Shown here: positions 8,271 to 17,215 of the stretch, one piece after another | How the letters are laid out: the number at the start of each line of letters is the position of its first letter | How positions within the stretch are numbered: the stretch's first letter is position 1 | From: Fluviicola sp. XM-24bin1 | GTDB lineage: Bacteria; Bacteroidota; Bacteroidia; Flavobacteriales_D; Crocinitomicaceae | DNA: 64,000 nucleotides | Assembly: GCA_003149635.1 (NCBI GenBank) | Contig: QCWI01000013.1 | Span: 1-64,000, forward strand | Direction of reading: 5' to 3' | Notes under the pieces: generated by a model | What the model was told of the DNA's origin: nothing | Seen by the model: only the letters and a program-made list of their open reading frames with translations | Databases searched by the model: none | Position numbers and translations under genes: made by a program

Positions 8271-10310
8271 TTATTTTTTCTTTTGCTTTTTACGTCCGTA
8301 GTTGAATCCGGTAGGGGAACCAACACGATCCATAGCACATCGGAATCCGATAGCGTCAGTCGACTTGTCCTCATCTAGGAATCGGCGCTGACTTGGAGCT
8401 AACCAGTATGCACGGTCTTTCCATGAACCTCCTTTGTACACACGTGATTTGTCAGAAATCAATGTAGTTGGCCATGAAGTGCGGTCTCCTGGTTTTACCT
8501 GACCACCGTCCAAATCATACTCTTCGTGCATGTTTTGGTACATGATCAAGTTCGGGTCACGTGTCGCTTGGTTGATGTCATTCTTACGCTCATCGTTCGC
8601 ATAGTAGATAGAGCTTTCGATATCACCATCAAGGTAATCAATGTAATCAGAACGACGGTAGTTCAAACGTCCAATGTTTTCTTCTTCTGTTACGTTACGG
8701 TATTTCAATTTACCAGGAGTATCAATAATGAACTCGCGGAATCCGTCACGTAGGATGGTAATTGCTTCGAACGCGTACTCTTCGCCGTCTGGCCCTTCGC
8801 GGAACTCATCTGTAAAGATTTCGTCGAAGATTCGGTCTTGGATCAATGCAGAAGCCTCAATGTAGTGCTTCTCGTTTTGCCATTCCAATGCTTGATCAAT
8901 GACTGCGTTGATTTCAGCCAATAGATCCAATTCGATAGAATCCTTCACTTTTCCGTGAGAAACGTAGAATGGATCTGGAGCATATCCTTGACGAACTTGG
9001 TTACGAGAGCTAATGTTAGCTGCCAATCCAGTTGGGATTACCGTGTCGTTAGGATCGTGATTGTTTGCTGAAATTCTTTGGAAACGAATACGCTCGAACT
9101 CGTTCAAGTACTCTTTCATTCCGTGAATGTCGTACTGAACTTGTTGGTTACGCTGCTCAATTTTTCCTTCGTTGTTCAACAATTTTGTTTTGAACACATT
9201 TCCACGGAAAGGACGGAACTCATCGTAATCCTCACTTGTCAATGGACGGTAAACATCTTTTACCCACTCCGATACGTTACCAGCCATGTGGTAAAGACCG
9301 TAATCGTTTGGCCAGTAAGACTCAACTGGAGCTGTAACGTCTGCACCATCATTCAAGTTTCCTGCAACCCCCATGTAATCTCCACGACCACGTACGAAGT
9401 TTGCACGGATTTGACCTGTAAATTGTGCTTCATCCTGACGAACCCAGTGACCATCCCAAGGGTAGATACGACGCTCATCGATATTTTCTGTTCCCGCCTG
9501 AAGGTTTCCAATCAAACCAGAAGCAGCGAATTCCCATTCAGCTTCCGTCGGGAGTCGATAACGCGGTAGCAAGATTCCATCCTCCATACGCACTTGACGG
9601 CGTCCGAGTTTTCCTTTTGCATCAACGTTATCCGGGTTCAAATCTTCAATATTCTTAACCAATGACTCCTCATCGTACTGTCCTGCGTAGTATGCATCTG
9701 TGTTGTATGCATTCTCGTTACGCTGATCGTTGTTGAATTTGAAAATTCCTTCACGAATCAAGATGTACTCATTCACACGGTCAGTACGCCATTTACAGAA
9801 GTCGTTTGCTTGCAACCAAGAAACTCCAACTACTGGGTAATCACGGTAAGCTGGATGACGCAAGTAGTAATCAACATACTTCTCGTTGTCTCCAAGCTTT
9901 GAACGCCATACCAAAGTATCTGGCAATGCATTCTTCTGTACCATTGGATACGATTCTCCGTAAGCACGGCCAATCCAGTAAAGGTATTCCAACCAGTGGA
10001 AGTTTGTTACCTCCGTTTGGTCCATGTAAAATGAAGATACCGTTACACGGGCAGGACGGTTGTTCCAATCGAACATCACATCTTGTTCTGTACGTCCCAT
10101 TGTGAAGGTACCACCTTCAACTAGGATCAGTCCCGGACCAGTTTCCTGATCAACGAAAGGAACTTTTTGGAAACCTCCTTGTTTGGGGTTGTTATAATCC
10201 CAACCCGTTACCGAGGATGCTTCACGCGAACACGATGCAATCACAAAAACTCCTGCTAACGCAACAGCCATGGCTTTAATTAATCGCATATTATTGGTTT
10301 TGGTTTTCAT
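8271..10310 (-). CDS. gldJ: Gliding motility lipoprotein GldJ
   Basis: 679 residues. A lipoprotein signal peptide ends in VIASC with the lipid-attached Cys at position 27. The sequence then has GWDYNNPKQGGF and ETGPGLILVEGGTFTMGR, the entry into a formylglycine-generating-enzyme/sulfatase-modifying-type domain, with YHMAGNVSEWVKDVYRP in the middle and KSRVYKGGSWKDRAYWL...GFRCA near the end. GldJ is an outer-membrane-associated lipoprotein needed for gliding and type IX secretion. A stretch of roughly 200 residues between the GNVSEW and GGSW blocks makes the protein longer than I recall for Flavobacterium GldJ. A second ATG at 10289 is an equally plausible start. It is probably co-transcribed with the upstream porP-like gene. 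Confidence 0.92.
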   Translation of the reverse strand: MKTKTNNMRLIKAMAVALAGVFVIASCSREASSVTGWDYNNPKQGGFQKVPFVDQETGPGLILVEGGTFTMGRTEQDVMFDWNNRPARVTVSSFYMDQTEVTNFHWLEYLYWIGRAYGESYPMVQKNALPDTLVWRSKLGDNEKYVDYYLRHPAYRDYPVVGVSWLQANDFCKWRTDRVNEYILIREGIFKFNNDQRNENAYNTDAYYAGQYDEESLVKNIEDLNPDNVDAKGKLGRRQVRMEDGILLPRYRLPTEAEWEFAASGLIGNLQAGTENIDERRIYPWDGHWVRQDEAQFTGQIRANFVRGRGDYMGVAGNLNDGADVTAPVESYWPNDYGLYHMAGNVSEWVKDVYRPLTSEDYDEFRPFRGNVFKTKLLNNEGKIEQRNQQVQYDIHGMKEYLNEFERIRFQRISANNHDPNDTVIPTGLAANISSRNQVRQGYAPDPFYVSHGKVKDSIELDLLAEINAVIDQALEWQNEKHYIEASALIQDRIFDEIFTDEFREGPDGEEYAFEAITILRDGFREFIIDTPGKLKYRNVTEEENIGRLNYRRSDYIDYLDGDIESSIYYANDERKNDINQATRDPNLIMYQNMHEEYDLDGGQVKPGDRTSWPTTLISDKSRVYKGGSWKDRAYWLAPSQRRFLDEDKSTDAIGFRCAMDRVGSPTGFNYGRKKQKKK

Positions 10311-10374
10311 CTTTATTTTCTTTCACAATCATTATTACAACGACTGCATTTTATTTTCGTTACAGTTTTTCTTT

Positions 10375-11343
10375 TTAGAAGGAAGGACAAGAGATTGTTT
10401 TAAACGATGGCGGCTTATCCTTACAGTTCAATAATATTCCTAAAGAAACCTCGTGTGATCCGCCGGAAACTCCGTTATTCAATCGCGACACAGTCACATC
10501 ATAGCTATATCCTAAACGGAATTTACCAGTATCAACACCGATAGTTAAAATAAATGCATCACGGTTACGGAACCAGGCTCCAGCGTTGAACGCTCCATAC
10601 TGTACGTATGTACCAAACATCAATTCCTGGAATCCATTCTGATATTGGTAAATAACATTCGGCATGATCGAAGTAATGTTCTTGTACTGCGATTTCGACC
10701 CAAGAGGAATTTTAGCTCCCATATGTCCTGTCATACGAATTGGCAAGCGAGATGAACCGATAATCATGGATTCATCAGGGCGATTCAAGTGATGCGCTGC
10801 AAATCCGAAGAAGAAGTGTTTATTGTATCCAAGGAATCCAGCAGATGCATCGAAGAAATAACGACTTCCTCCACGAGGAACATCTCCTGTTGCATAAATA
10901 AATCCACGACGAGGATCGATCATGTCACCAAATGTCAATTTATCCCAATCAAGGAATTTGTTGAACATGGCAGCACGTGCCCCAAACATCATCTTGAATT
11001 TTCGGCTTACGTTCAAGTGGTAGGAATAAATAGCACCTAACATAGAGGTGAAAATCGTTCCTTGTCCTTGCTGATCGTGCATGGCGATAACACCAAATCC
11101 ACCAGAAATATTTTTGAAGTACTGATCGTACGACATGCTATACGTCACATAGTTTCCTGTCAAGCTAGGCCACTCGTTACGATAATTCACCGCGAATCTT
11201 GGACACCCATGAGAACCAGCAAAAGCAGGGTTCAAATAAATCGGGTTCGCGTAGAACTGCGTGAATTGTGGGTCTTGACCATATGATACGAATCCTGTAA
11301 GGCAGAACGCGCTCATGATCAAATATGCTTTAAATGTCTTCAT
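10375..11343 (-). CDS. PorP/SprF family type IX secretion membrane protein
   Basis: 322 residues with a signal peptide ending at VSYGQ. It is followed by the PorP/SprF signature DPQFTQFYANPIYLNPAFAG and NYRNEWP, and then a beta-strand-rich barrel body. Members are outer-membrane proteins that work with type IX secretion and with attachment of large surface adhesins. It lies 64 bp upstream of gldJ and is divergent from porU, so this is a secretion cluster. ATG 11343 is chosen over an adjacent upstream TTG. Bacteroidota genomes usually hold several paralogs, so a specific name is not given. Confidence 0.9.
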   Translation of the reverse strand: MKTFKAYLIMSAFCLTGFVSYGQDPQFTQFYANPIYLNPAFAGSHGCPRFAVNYRNEWPSLTGNYVTYSMSYDQYFKNISGGFGVIAMHDQQGQGTIFTSMLGAIYSYHLNVSRKFKMMFGARAAMFNKFLDWDKLTFGDMIDPRRGFIYATGDVPRGGSRYFFDASAGFLGYNKHFFFGFAAHHLNRPDESMIIGSSRLPIRMTGHMGAKIPLGSKSQYKNITSIMPNVIYQYQNGFQELMFGTYVQYGAFNAGAWFRNRDAFILTIGVDTGKFRLGYSYDVTVSRLNNGVSGGSHEVSLGILLNCKDKPPSFKTISCPSF

Positions 11344-11393
11344 CAACTTAGGTTATAGACTTTGTTGAGTGTAGTTTAACGGTATTCTGTGAA

Positions 11394-11401
11394 CAAAGTT
11401 A
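11394..11401 (-). promoter_or_regulatory. -7 box for the porP-like/gldJ transcript
   Basis: TAACTTTG on the minus strand fits TAnnTTTG, about 50 nt before the ATG at 11343. No convincing -33 element was found at the usual distance. Confidence 0.45.
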
Positions 11402-11447
11402 CAAATATTGCAAATTGAGTATAATATTCAAACAATATGTGCGTTTT

Positions 11448-11479
11448 TTTGTCTGGTCAGAAGATTGACCTGATATTTG
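11448..11479 (+). promoter_or_regulatory. Promoter of porU, lying almost on its start codon
   Basis: TTTG (11448-11451), a 20-nt spacer and GATATTTG (11472-11479) fit the Bacteroidota -33/-7 pattern with one mismatch in the -7 box. The ATG of porU is at 11484, so the 5' leader would be only a few nucleotides or absent. Confidence 0.55.
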
Positions 11480-11483
11480 TATT

Positions 11484-14400
11484 ATGAAAACTAATATTGG
11501 TTTGAAGAAGCTACTTACAAGTACATTTGTACTTTTTATTTTCTGTGCAGTCACATACGCACAGTCGCAGACGGAGACGGTAACAATAGAGTGGGAGGCG
11601 CCTGTAGAGTATCAGTATGGAGAAGAATACTTCAAAGTACCGAACATTAAAGGCCAGTCTTTGGATGGGTATTGTCCCAATTTTTTCTTTAAAAGGAAAG
11701 TTGTCGGATCGTATGGAGATATTTCCATTGCATCTTTTACAAAGCAGCCGGCAACAAGCGCCGATAAAAAATACTTGAGTCAATTTCATATTGTTGTCCC
11801 AACTGAGATTTCAGCAGATTTGAAAGTAACCAATGAGACGGGAGATAAAGTGGCTGTAGTAAACTTGATGCCCTACGTTCAGGAAAACGGACAAATCTAT
11901 CGCATTACTTCATTTGAGCTGGAAAAGTTACCGGGAGATTTGGCAGCGAAGCCAATCGGACCAAAATACTTTTCGAATTCGGTACTCGCAGGAAATGGTG
12001 AGTGGTATAAAATTTCGATTACCAGAGATGGTTTTCACCGAATTGATAGAGACTTTTTAGCATCAATGGGAGTGGATGTTGACAATATCAATCCGCAGCA
12101 CATTAATATTTATGGGAACGGAGATGGATTGTTGCCAAAACTTAATTCTGCGCCGAGAACAGATGATTTAGCAAAAAATGCCATTCAAGTTGTGGGTGAA
12201 TCCGATGGATCCTTTGATGCGGGAGATTACATCATCTTCTATGGTTGGGGGCCACATCGTTGGTATGCGAATGGAACAACGGATTTCTATCAAGAGCGTC
12301 ATGTCTATTCAGATATTTCAACGTATTTCATCAATATCAATCCGAATGGAACGCCCTTACGCGTTGAGAGTGTATTCAATTCATCCGATCCGGTAACCCA
12401 CAACGTAACGACCTATTCCGATTACCGAGTGTACGAGCAAGATTATTTGAATCTTGTTGGAGGGGGAAGTCGTTGGTACGGTGAATTGTTTGACGAAGGC
12501 GTTGGATTGACGCGAACGTTCTCATTCAGTGTTCCAAATATTGACGCTTCGACGCCTGCGAATTTCGAAGTTTCTATGGCTTCCAGTGCGAACTCAAGTT
12601 CTGGTACGGCGCAGCGCTATTCTATTAATGGAACTCAATTGTACGATGCCTTGTTACCTTCTGGCGTTGATTTCGGACGAAGCACAGTTTCTTTTGATAT
12701 GCCAAATCCAACTGCGGTGATGCCATTGCAGATCGAAGTGCAACGAAATTCTCCGGATATCTTGACGTATTTGGATAAAATTACGGTGAATATGCGCCGA
12801 CAATTGGTGTTCTTTAGTTCTGAGATGCAATTCCGCGATTTGAATTCTGTAGGTGCCGGAAATGTAGCCGAATACCAAATTCAGAATGTTCCAACGAATG
12901 GATTTGTTTGGGAAGTAACCGATCGTCATGTTCCATGGAATGTGGACGGAACGAATAATGGAGGAACGTACACTTTCACAGCAAACTCAGACGAACTGAG
13001 AACATTTGCGGTTTCAAACGGCGTGAATTTTCATGTTCCAACACCTGTTGGACGTGTTCAATCGCAAAACCTTCACGGATTGCCACAGGCCGATTATCTG
13101 ATCATTACGCATCCGAGCTTTACGACATCTGCGGTTCGATTAGCCAATTTGCACCGTGCTCAGGGCTTGACGGTTCACGTGGTGCGTACCGATCAAATCT
13201 ACAATGAGTTTAGTTCTGGAATGCAGGATGCTACTGCTATTAGAACCTTTGCGAAAATGTTCTATGATCGCGGAGATTTTACTCCTGGCCCGAAACTAAA
13301 ATATGTGTGTTTGTTTGGCGATGGAACGTACGATCCAAAGAATCGCGTTCCAAACAACAACAATTTTGTACTCACATTCCAGTTTGATCAGGATAGCAAC
13401 TCGGAGAATCATATTGCGATGATGCCATCAGACGATTATTTTGGGATTCTGGATGCCAATGAGGCAATCGGAGCGGCAGATTTGATTGACGTGCACGTTG
13501 GACGAATGTTGGTGTCCGATATTCAAATGGCGAAAGAATTGGTTGATAAAGTAGAGCACTACATGAACAACGGTTCTGGAATCTATTCAACCGCAACAAC
13601 GAATTGTAGCAACGATGACTATTCGTCTACTTTCGGTGATTGGCGAACTACCTATGCTTTGATCGCTGATGATGAGGAGAACAACTATTTCTTGAATTTT
13701 GATGTGGAGCCGCAGTACGATTACGTGAGTGACACGTTGCCAGGAATGAACTGTATTAAAATCTACCAAGATGCCTACCCACAGGTAACTACGGCTGGAG
13801 GACAACGCTATCCAGAGGTGAACGAACAAATTGACCGACGCATTGAAAGAGGTGCGCTTGTGGTCAATTACGTTGGTCACGGTGGAGAAGTTGGATTGGC
13901 GGAAGAACGCGTTGTAACGGTTCCAATGATTCAAGATTGGAGAAATATCGATGTAATGCCGTTGATGGTTTCGGCTACCTGCGAGTTTACGAAGTTTGAT
14001 GACCCAGATCGTGTTTCCGCAGGTGAATGGGCATCCTTGAATCCGTATGGAGGAGCAATTGCGTTGATGACAACGACGCGCTCGGTGTACTTTAGTGTGA
14101 ATACGAACATTGGTCAGGCATTTATTGAGGAAGTATTCCAAAGAGATTCGGAATTGCGTCCTAGAACATTTGGGGAAATCATTACACGTACGAAGAATCA
14201 AGTTGGTGGAAACAACAAGCGAAGCTTCACGTTGATTGGAGATCCAGCATTGCGATTGGCGTTGCCGAATTTCAATATCGTAACAGATAGTATTAATGGG
14301 CAAGCAGCGGGAGTGGTAACAGATACCATCAAGGCGTTGAGTCAAGTAACTATTAAAGGCCACGTGCAAGATCACAACAATCAGATGATGACTGGCTTTA

Positions 14401-15353
14401 ATGGCGTATTGTATCCTACAGTTTATGACAAGCCGAGACAGCAGACTACCTTGTCGAATGATGGAGCGGAATCGCCACCGTTTACCTTCGAAACACAGAC
14501 AAACAAGGTGTATAGCGGTAAAGCGTCTGTGGTGAATGGAGCGTTTGAATTCACCTTTATCGTACCAAAGGATATTAATTACTCTATTGATTTCGGGAAA
14601 ATCAGTTACTACGCCGAGAACGGTTTAACCGATGCCTTCGGATATGATACTAGTTTCCTAATCGGTGGGTTGGATCCTAATGGGATTGTTGATAATGAAG
14701 GCCCAACGATTGATTTGTACATCAACAACGAAAACTTCGTGAGTGGCGGAATTACCGATGAAACGCCAATCTTGATTGCGGATGTATTTGATGAAAATGG
14801 AATCAACACGGTTGGAAATGGAGTAGGGCACGATATCGTGGCAGTATTGGATGGGGAAACTGGAAATCCGATCGTCTTGAACGATTTCTACACGGCAGAC
14901 TTGGATTCGTATCAAAGTGGTCAAATCCGATACAACTTTGCAGCACTAGAGCCAGGGCCTCATACACTTTCATTGAAAGTATGGGATGTAAACAACAATT
15001 CTGCAGAGCGAACGATCGAATTTGTGGTGCAAGAGCAAGAAAATATTGTTTTAGATCACGTATTGAACTATCCGAATCCGTTTACGACAAATACGGAGTT
15101 CTTCTTCGAGCACAATCAGGTATGCAGTCAATTGGATGTTCAAATACAGATTTTGACCGTCGCAGGGAATTTGGTAAAAACAATTAATGAAACAGTTCAA
15201 ACACAAGGATTCCGATCAGAAGGAATTGCTTGGAATGGTTTGGACGATTTTGGGGATCAACTTGCAAAAGGAGTATATGTGTATCGCTTGAAAGTGCGCA
15301 CGCCAGAGGGTGAAATTGCTGAGAAATTGGAAAAATTGGTGATTTTGCGTTAG
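11484..15353 (+). CDS. porU: Type IX secretion system sortase PorU (C25 family)
   Basis: 1289 residues. A signal peptide ends near TYAQSQ. A long N-terminal region leads into a gingipain-like C25 peptidase domain with the catalytic pair His799 (NYVGHGGEVG) and Cys833 (SATCEFTKFDDP). The tail has a beta-rich domain and a C-terminal sorting-like region (LNYPNPFTTNTEF... to KLEKLVILR). PorU is the outer-membrane sortase that removes the C-terminal signal of type IX cargo and attaches the protein to A-LPS at the surface. It is followed 55 bp later by porV, its known partner. Length and architecture match PorU rather than a secreted C25 protease. Confidence 0.95.
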   Translation: MKTNIGLKKLLTSTFVLFIFCAVTYAQSQTETVTIEWEAPVEYQYGEEYFKVPNIKGQSLDGYCPNFFFKRKVVGSYGDISIASFTKQPATSADKKYLSQFHIVVPTEISADLKVTNETGDKVAVVNLMPYVQENGQIYRITSFELEKLPGDLAAKPIGPKYFSNSVLAGNGEWYKISITRDGFHRIDRDFLASMGVDVDNINPQHINIYGNGDGLLPKLNSAPRTDDLAKNAIQVVGESDGSFDAGDYIIFYGWGPHRWYANGTTDFYQERHVYSDISTYFININPNGTPLRVESVFNSSDPVTHNVTTYSDYRVYEQDYLNLVGGGSRWYGELFDEGVGLTRTFSFSVPNIDASTPANFEVSMASSANSSSGTAQRYSINGTQLYDALLPSGVDFGRSTVSFDMPNPTAVMPLQIEVQRNSPDILTYLDKITVNMRRQLVFFSSEMQFRDLNSVGAGNVAEYQIQNVPTNGFVWEVTDRHVPWNVDGTNNGGTYTFTANSDELRTFAVSNGVNFHVPTPVGRVQSQNLHGLPQADYLIITHPSFTTSAVRLANLHRAQGLTVHVVRTDQIYNEFSSGMQDATAIRTFAKMFYDRGDFTPGPKLKYVCLFGDGTYDPKNRVPNNNNFVLTFQFDQDSNSENHIAMMPSDDYFGILDANEAIGAADLIDVHVGRMLVSDIQMAKELVDKVEHYMNNGSGIYSTATTNCSNDDYSSTFGDWRTTYALIADDEENNYFLNFDVEPQYDYVSDTLPGMNCIKIYQDAYPQVTTAGGQRYPEVNEQIDRRIERGALVVNYVGHGGEVGLAEERVVTVPMIQDWRNIDVMPLMVSATCEFTKFDDPDRVSAGEWASLNPYGGAIALMTTTRSVYFSVNTNIGQAFIEEVFQRDSELRPRTFGEIITRTKNQVGGNNKRSFTLIGDPALRLALPNFNIVTDSINGQAAGVVTDTIKALSQVTIKGHVQDHNNQMMTGFNGVLYPTVYDKPRQQTTLSNDGAESPPFTFETQTNKVYSGKASVVNGAFEFTFIVPKDINYSIDFGKISYYAENGLTDAFGYDTSFLIGGLDPNGIVDNEGPTIDLYINNENFVSGGITDETPILIADVFDENGINTVGNGVGHDIVAVLDGETGNPIVLNDFYTADLDSYQSGQIRYNFAALEPGPHTLSLKVWDVNNNSAERTIEFVVQEQENIVLDHVLNYPNPFTTNTEFFFEHNQVCSQLDVQIQILTVAGNLVKTINETVQTQGFRSEGIAWNGLDDFGDQLAKGVYVYRLKVRTPEGEIAEKLEKLVILR

Positions 15354-15381
15354 CCTTCACAATAAAGGATAACTATATACG

Positions 15382-15389
15382 TATATTTG
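15382..15389 (+). promoter_or_regulatory. -7 box upstream of porV
   Basis: TATATTTG fits TAnnTTTG exactly, one base before an ATG at 15391. Since transcription would start a few nt downstream, this argues that translation begins at the later ATGs at 15409 or 15412. Confidence 0.5.
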
Positions 15390-15408
15390 CATGTTCAACA
15401 TTGAAAGA

Positions 15409-16680
15409 ATGATGACTAAGAAACTTCTAGGCCTGCTATTTATAACAGGAACAGCAACTGCGATTGCCCAGCCGAATGGCGAAGGGAGCGGTACTACGCA
15501 GAATGATTTGCAGCTAAACACCATCACAACGGCGATGCCATTTATGTCCATTACACCTGACTCAAGAGCAGGAGGTATGGGAGATGCAGGTACTGCGTTG
15601 AGTGCTTCATCTACTTCCATTTACTGGAATACATCGATGATTAATTTCTCGGAAGAGCGCTCGGAAATCAGTGTTTCATACACGCCTTGGTTGCGTCAAT
15701 TGACAAATGACATTCACTTATCCTATTTGGCAGGATATTACAATATCAATAAACGCCACGCAGTGGGTGGAGCGCTTCGCTACTTCTCTTTGGGAGAGAT
15801 TACATTTACAAGTGCTCAAGGAGATGTGCTTCGTGAAGACAAGCCGAATGAATTTGAAATCACTGGAGGTTACGCTTTCAAGTTGAACGAAACGATGAGT
15901 GTTGGATTGAACGGAAAGTTTGCCTACTCGAACCTTACGGGAGGATCTGTAATTCCAGGGGTTGATACAAAACCGGGGATTGTAGGTGCAGCGGATTTAT
16001 CTTTCACGTACTTCAATCCAGATGCGCGCATTGGTAAGACAAAAGGTGATTACGCCTTCGCAGCGACGATTAACAATATTGGTAACAAAGTTTCTTACTC
16101 AAGTTTGGCGACGCGAGATTTCATTCCGATGAACTTGAAAATCGGTAACTCGTTCAATGCAAAATTCGATTCATACAACAGTTTGACGTTCTCATTGGAG
16201 TTGCAGAAACTTTTGGTTCCAACGCCACCAGTATATGATTTCGTTGACGGAGAGTTTGTTGTAATCGCAGGAACGCCATCTGATGATGTAGGTGTAATTG
16301 CTGGGATGCTCCGCTCGTTCGGAGATGCTCCAGGAACTCCTGCAACTGACGAAAATGGAGATTACATCCAAAATGCGGATGGATCGTACCAAGTAGTAAG
16401 CGGAACAAAATTCCGTGAAGAGTTGACGGAGATCAACATCGCTACTGGATTGGAATACTGGTACAACAATACCTTAGCAGTTCGTGGAGGATTCTTCTAC
16501 GAAAGCCGTAACAAAGGAGCCCGTCAGTACTTCAACTTCGGAGTAGGGTTCAAGTATAACGCATTCGGAATCGATATCTCTTATTTAGCAGCATTGCAAC
16601 GTTTGAATCCGTTGGCGAACACGCTTCGATTCACACTTCGAATGACGCTTGGACAGGGCGATGCAGACGACAACGAATAA
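15409..16680 (+). CDS. porV: Type IX secretion system outer membrane protein PorV
   Basis: 423 residues. A signal peptide ends near ATAIAQ. The mature protein begins with the family block FMSITPDSRAGGMGDAGTAL, and the rest is beta-barrel-like with alternating aromatic strands. PorV (LptO) is the outer-membrane shuttle that passes cargo from the SprA pore to the PorU sortase. An ATG 18 bp further upstream is in frame, but a -7 promoter box sits against it, so the ATG at 15409 is preferred. It follows porU and overlaps ispF by one base. Confidence 0.93.
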   Translation: MMTKKLLGLLFITGTATAIAQPNGEGSGTTQNDLQLNTITTAMPFMSITPDSRAGGMGDAGTALSASSTSIYWNTSMINFSEERSEISVSYTPWLRQLTNDIHLSYLAGYYNINKRHAVGGALRYFSLGEITFTSAQGDVLREDKPNEFEITGGYAFKLNETMSVGLNGKFAYSNLTGGSVIPGVDTKPGIVGAADLSFTYFNPDARIGKTKGDYAFAATINNIGNKVSYSSLATRDFIPMNLKIGNSFNAKFDSYNSLTFSLELQKLLVPTPPVYDFVDGEFVVIAGTPSDDVGVIAGMLRSFGDAPGTPATDENGDYIQNADGSYQVVSGTKFREELTEINIATGLEYWYNNTLAVRGGFFYESRNKGARQYFNFGVGFKYNAFGIDISYLAALQRLNPLANTLRFTLRMTLGQGDADDNE

Positions 16681-17159
16681 TGAATATTCGCATCGGATAC
16701 GGGGTTGACGTACATCGATTAGCACCCGGAATACCTTTAGTTGTAGGCGGGATAGAAATCCCTTCAGACATTGGGGCCGTTGGACATTCCGACGCTGATG
16801 TTCTGCTACACGCCATTTGCGATGCATTGCTCGGTGCTGCGAATCTGCGCGACATCGGATATCATTTCTCTGACACCGATCAAAAGTTCAAAGGCATTGA
16901 CAGTAAAATCCTCTTAGCTGAGGTAATGAAATTGATCGAAGCGAAAGGATATTCCGTGATCAACATCGATTCAACGATCATTCTCGAAACGCCGAAAATG
17001 AATCCTCATATTCCTGAGATGCAAAAGGTTATCGCAGGACTTCTCAAAGTGGATGAAGATGCGGTTTCAATCAAAGCAACCACGCACGAAAAAGTAGATT
17101 CTTTCGGAGAAGGAAAGGCCATAAAATCTTATGCAGCTTGCCTTATTCATAAGTCGTAA
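16680..17159 (+). CDS. ispF: 2-C-methyl-D-erythritol 2,4-cyclodiphosphate synthase IspF
   Basis: 159 residues, the standard size. The metal and active-site residues are visible as Asp10 and His12 (GYGVDVHRL) and His44 (HSDADVLLHAICDALLGAA), followed by DIGYHFSDTD and the C-terminal KATTHEKVDSFGEG. It forms the cyclic diphosphate intermediate of the non-mevalonate isoprenoid pathway. The ATG overlaps the porV stop (TAATG), which suggests translational coupling with a gene of unrelated function. Confidence 0.96.
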   Translation: MNIRIGYGVDVHRLAPGIPLVVGGIEIPSDIGAVGHSDADVLLHAICDALLGAANLRDIGYHFSDTDQKFKGIDSKILLAEVMKLIEAKGYSVINIDSTIILETPKMNPHIPEMQKVIAGLLKVDEDAVSIKATTHEKVDSFGEGKAIKSYAACLIHKS

Positions 17160-17190
17160 ATAGCGACCGAAATCTTTCTATTCTAATCAG

Positions 17191-17198
17191 TATATTTG
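17191..17198 (+). promoter_or_regulatory. -7 box for bioB
   Basis: TATATTTG, an exact TAnnTTTG match, lies 17 bp before the bioB ATG at 17216. No clear -33 element is visible. Confidence 0.5.
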
Positions 17199-17215
17199 TT
17201 TTTCAAACGAGGAAA

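Noticed and set aside
13587..14375. 262-codon minus-strand frame inside porU
   Set aside because: It lies wholly antisense to the catalytic and C-terminal regions of porU, which are clearly coding, and shows no domain signature.
15391..15411. Upstream ATG at 15391 as the porV start
   Set aside because: A -7 promoter box ends one base before it, and the added residues are not part of the signal peptide.
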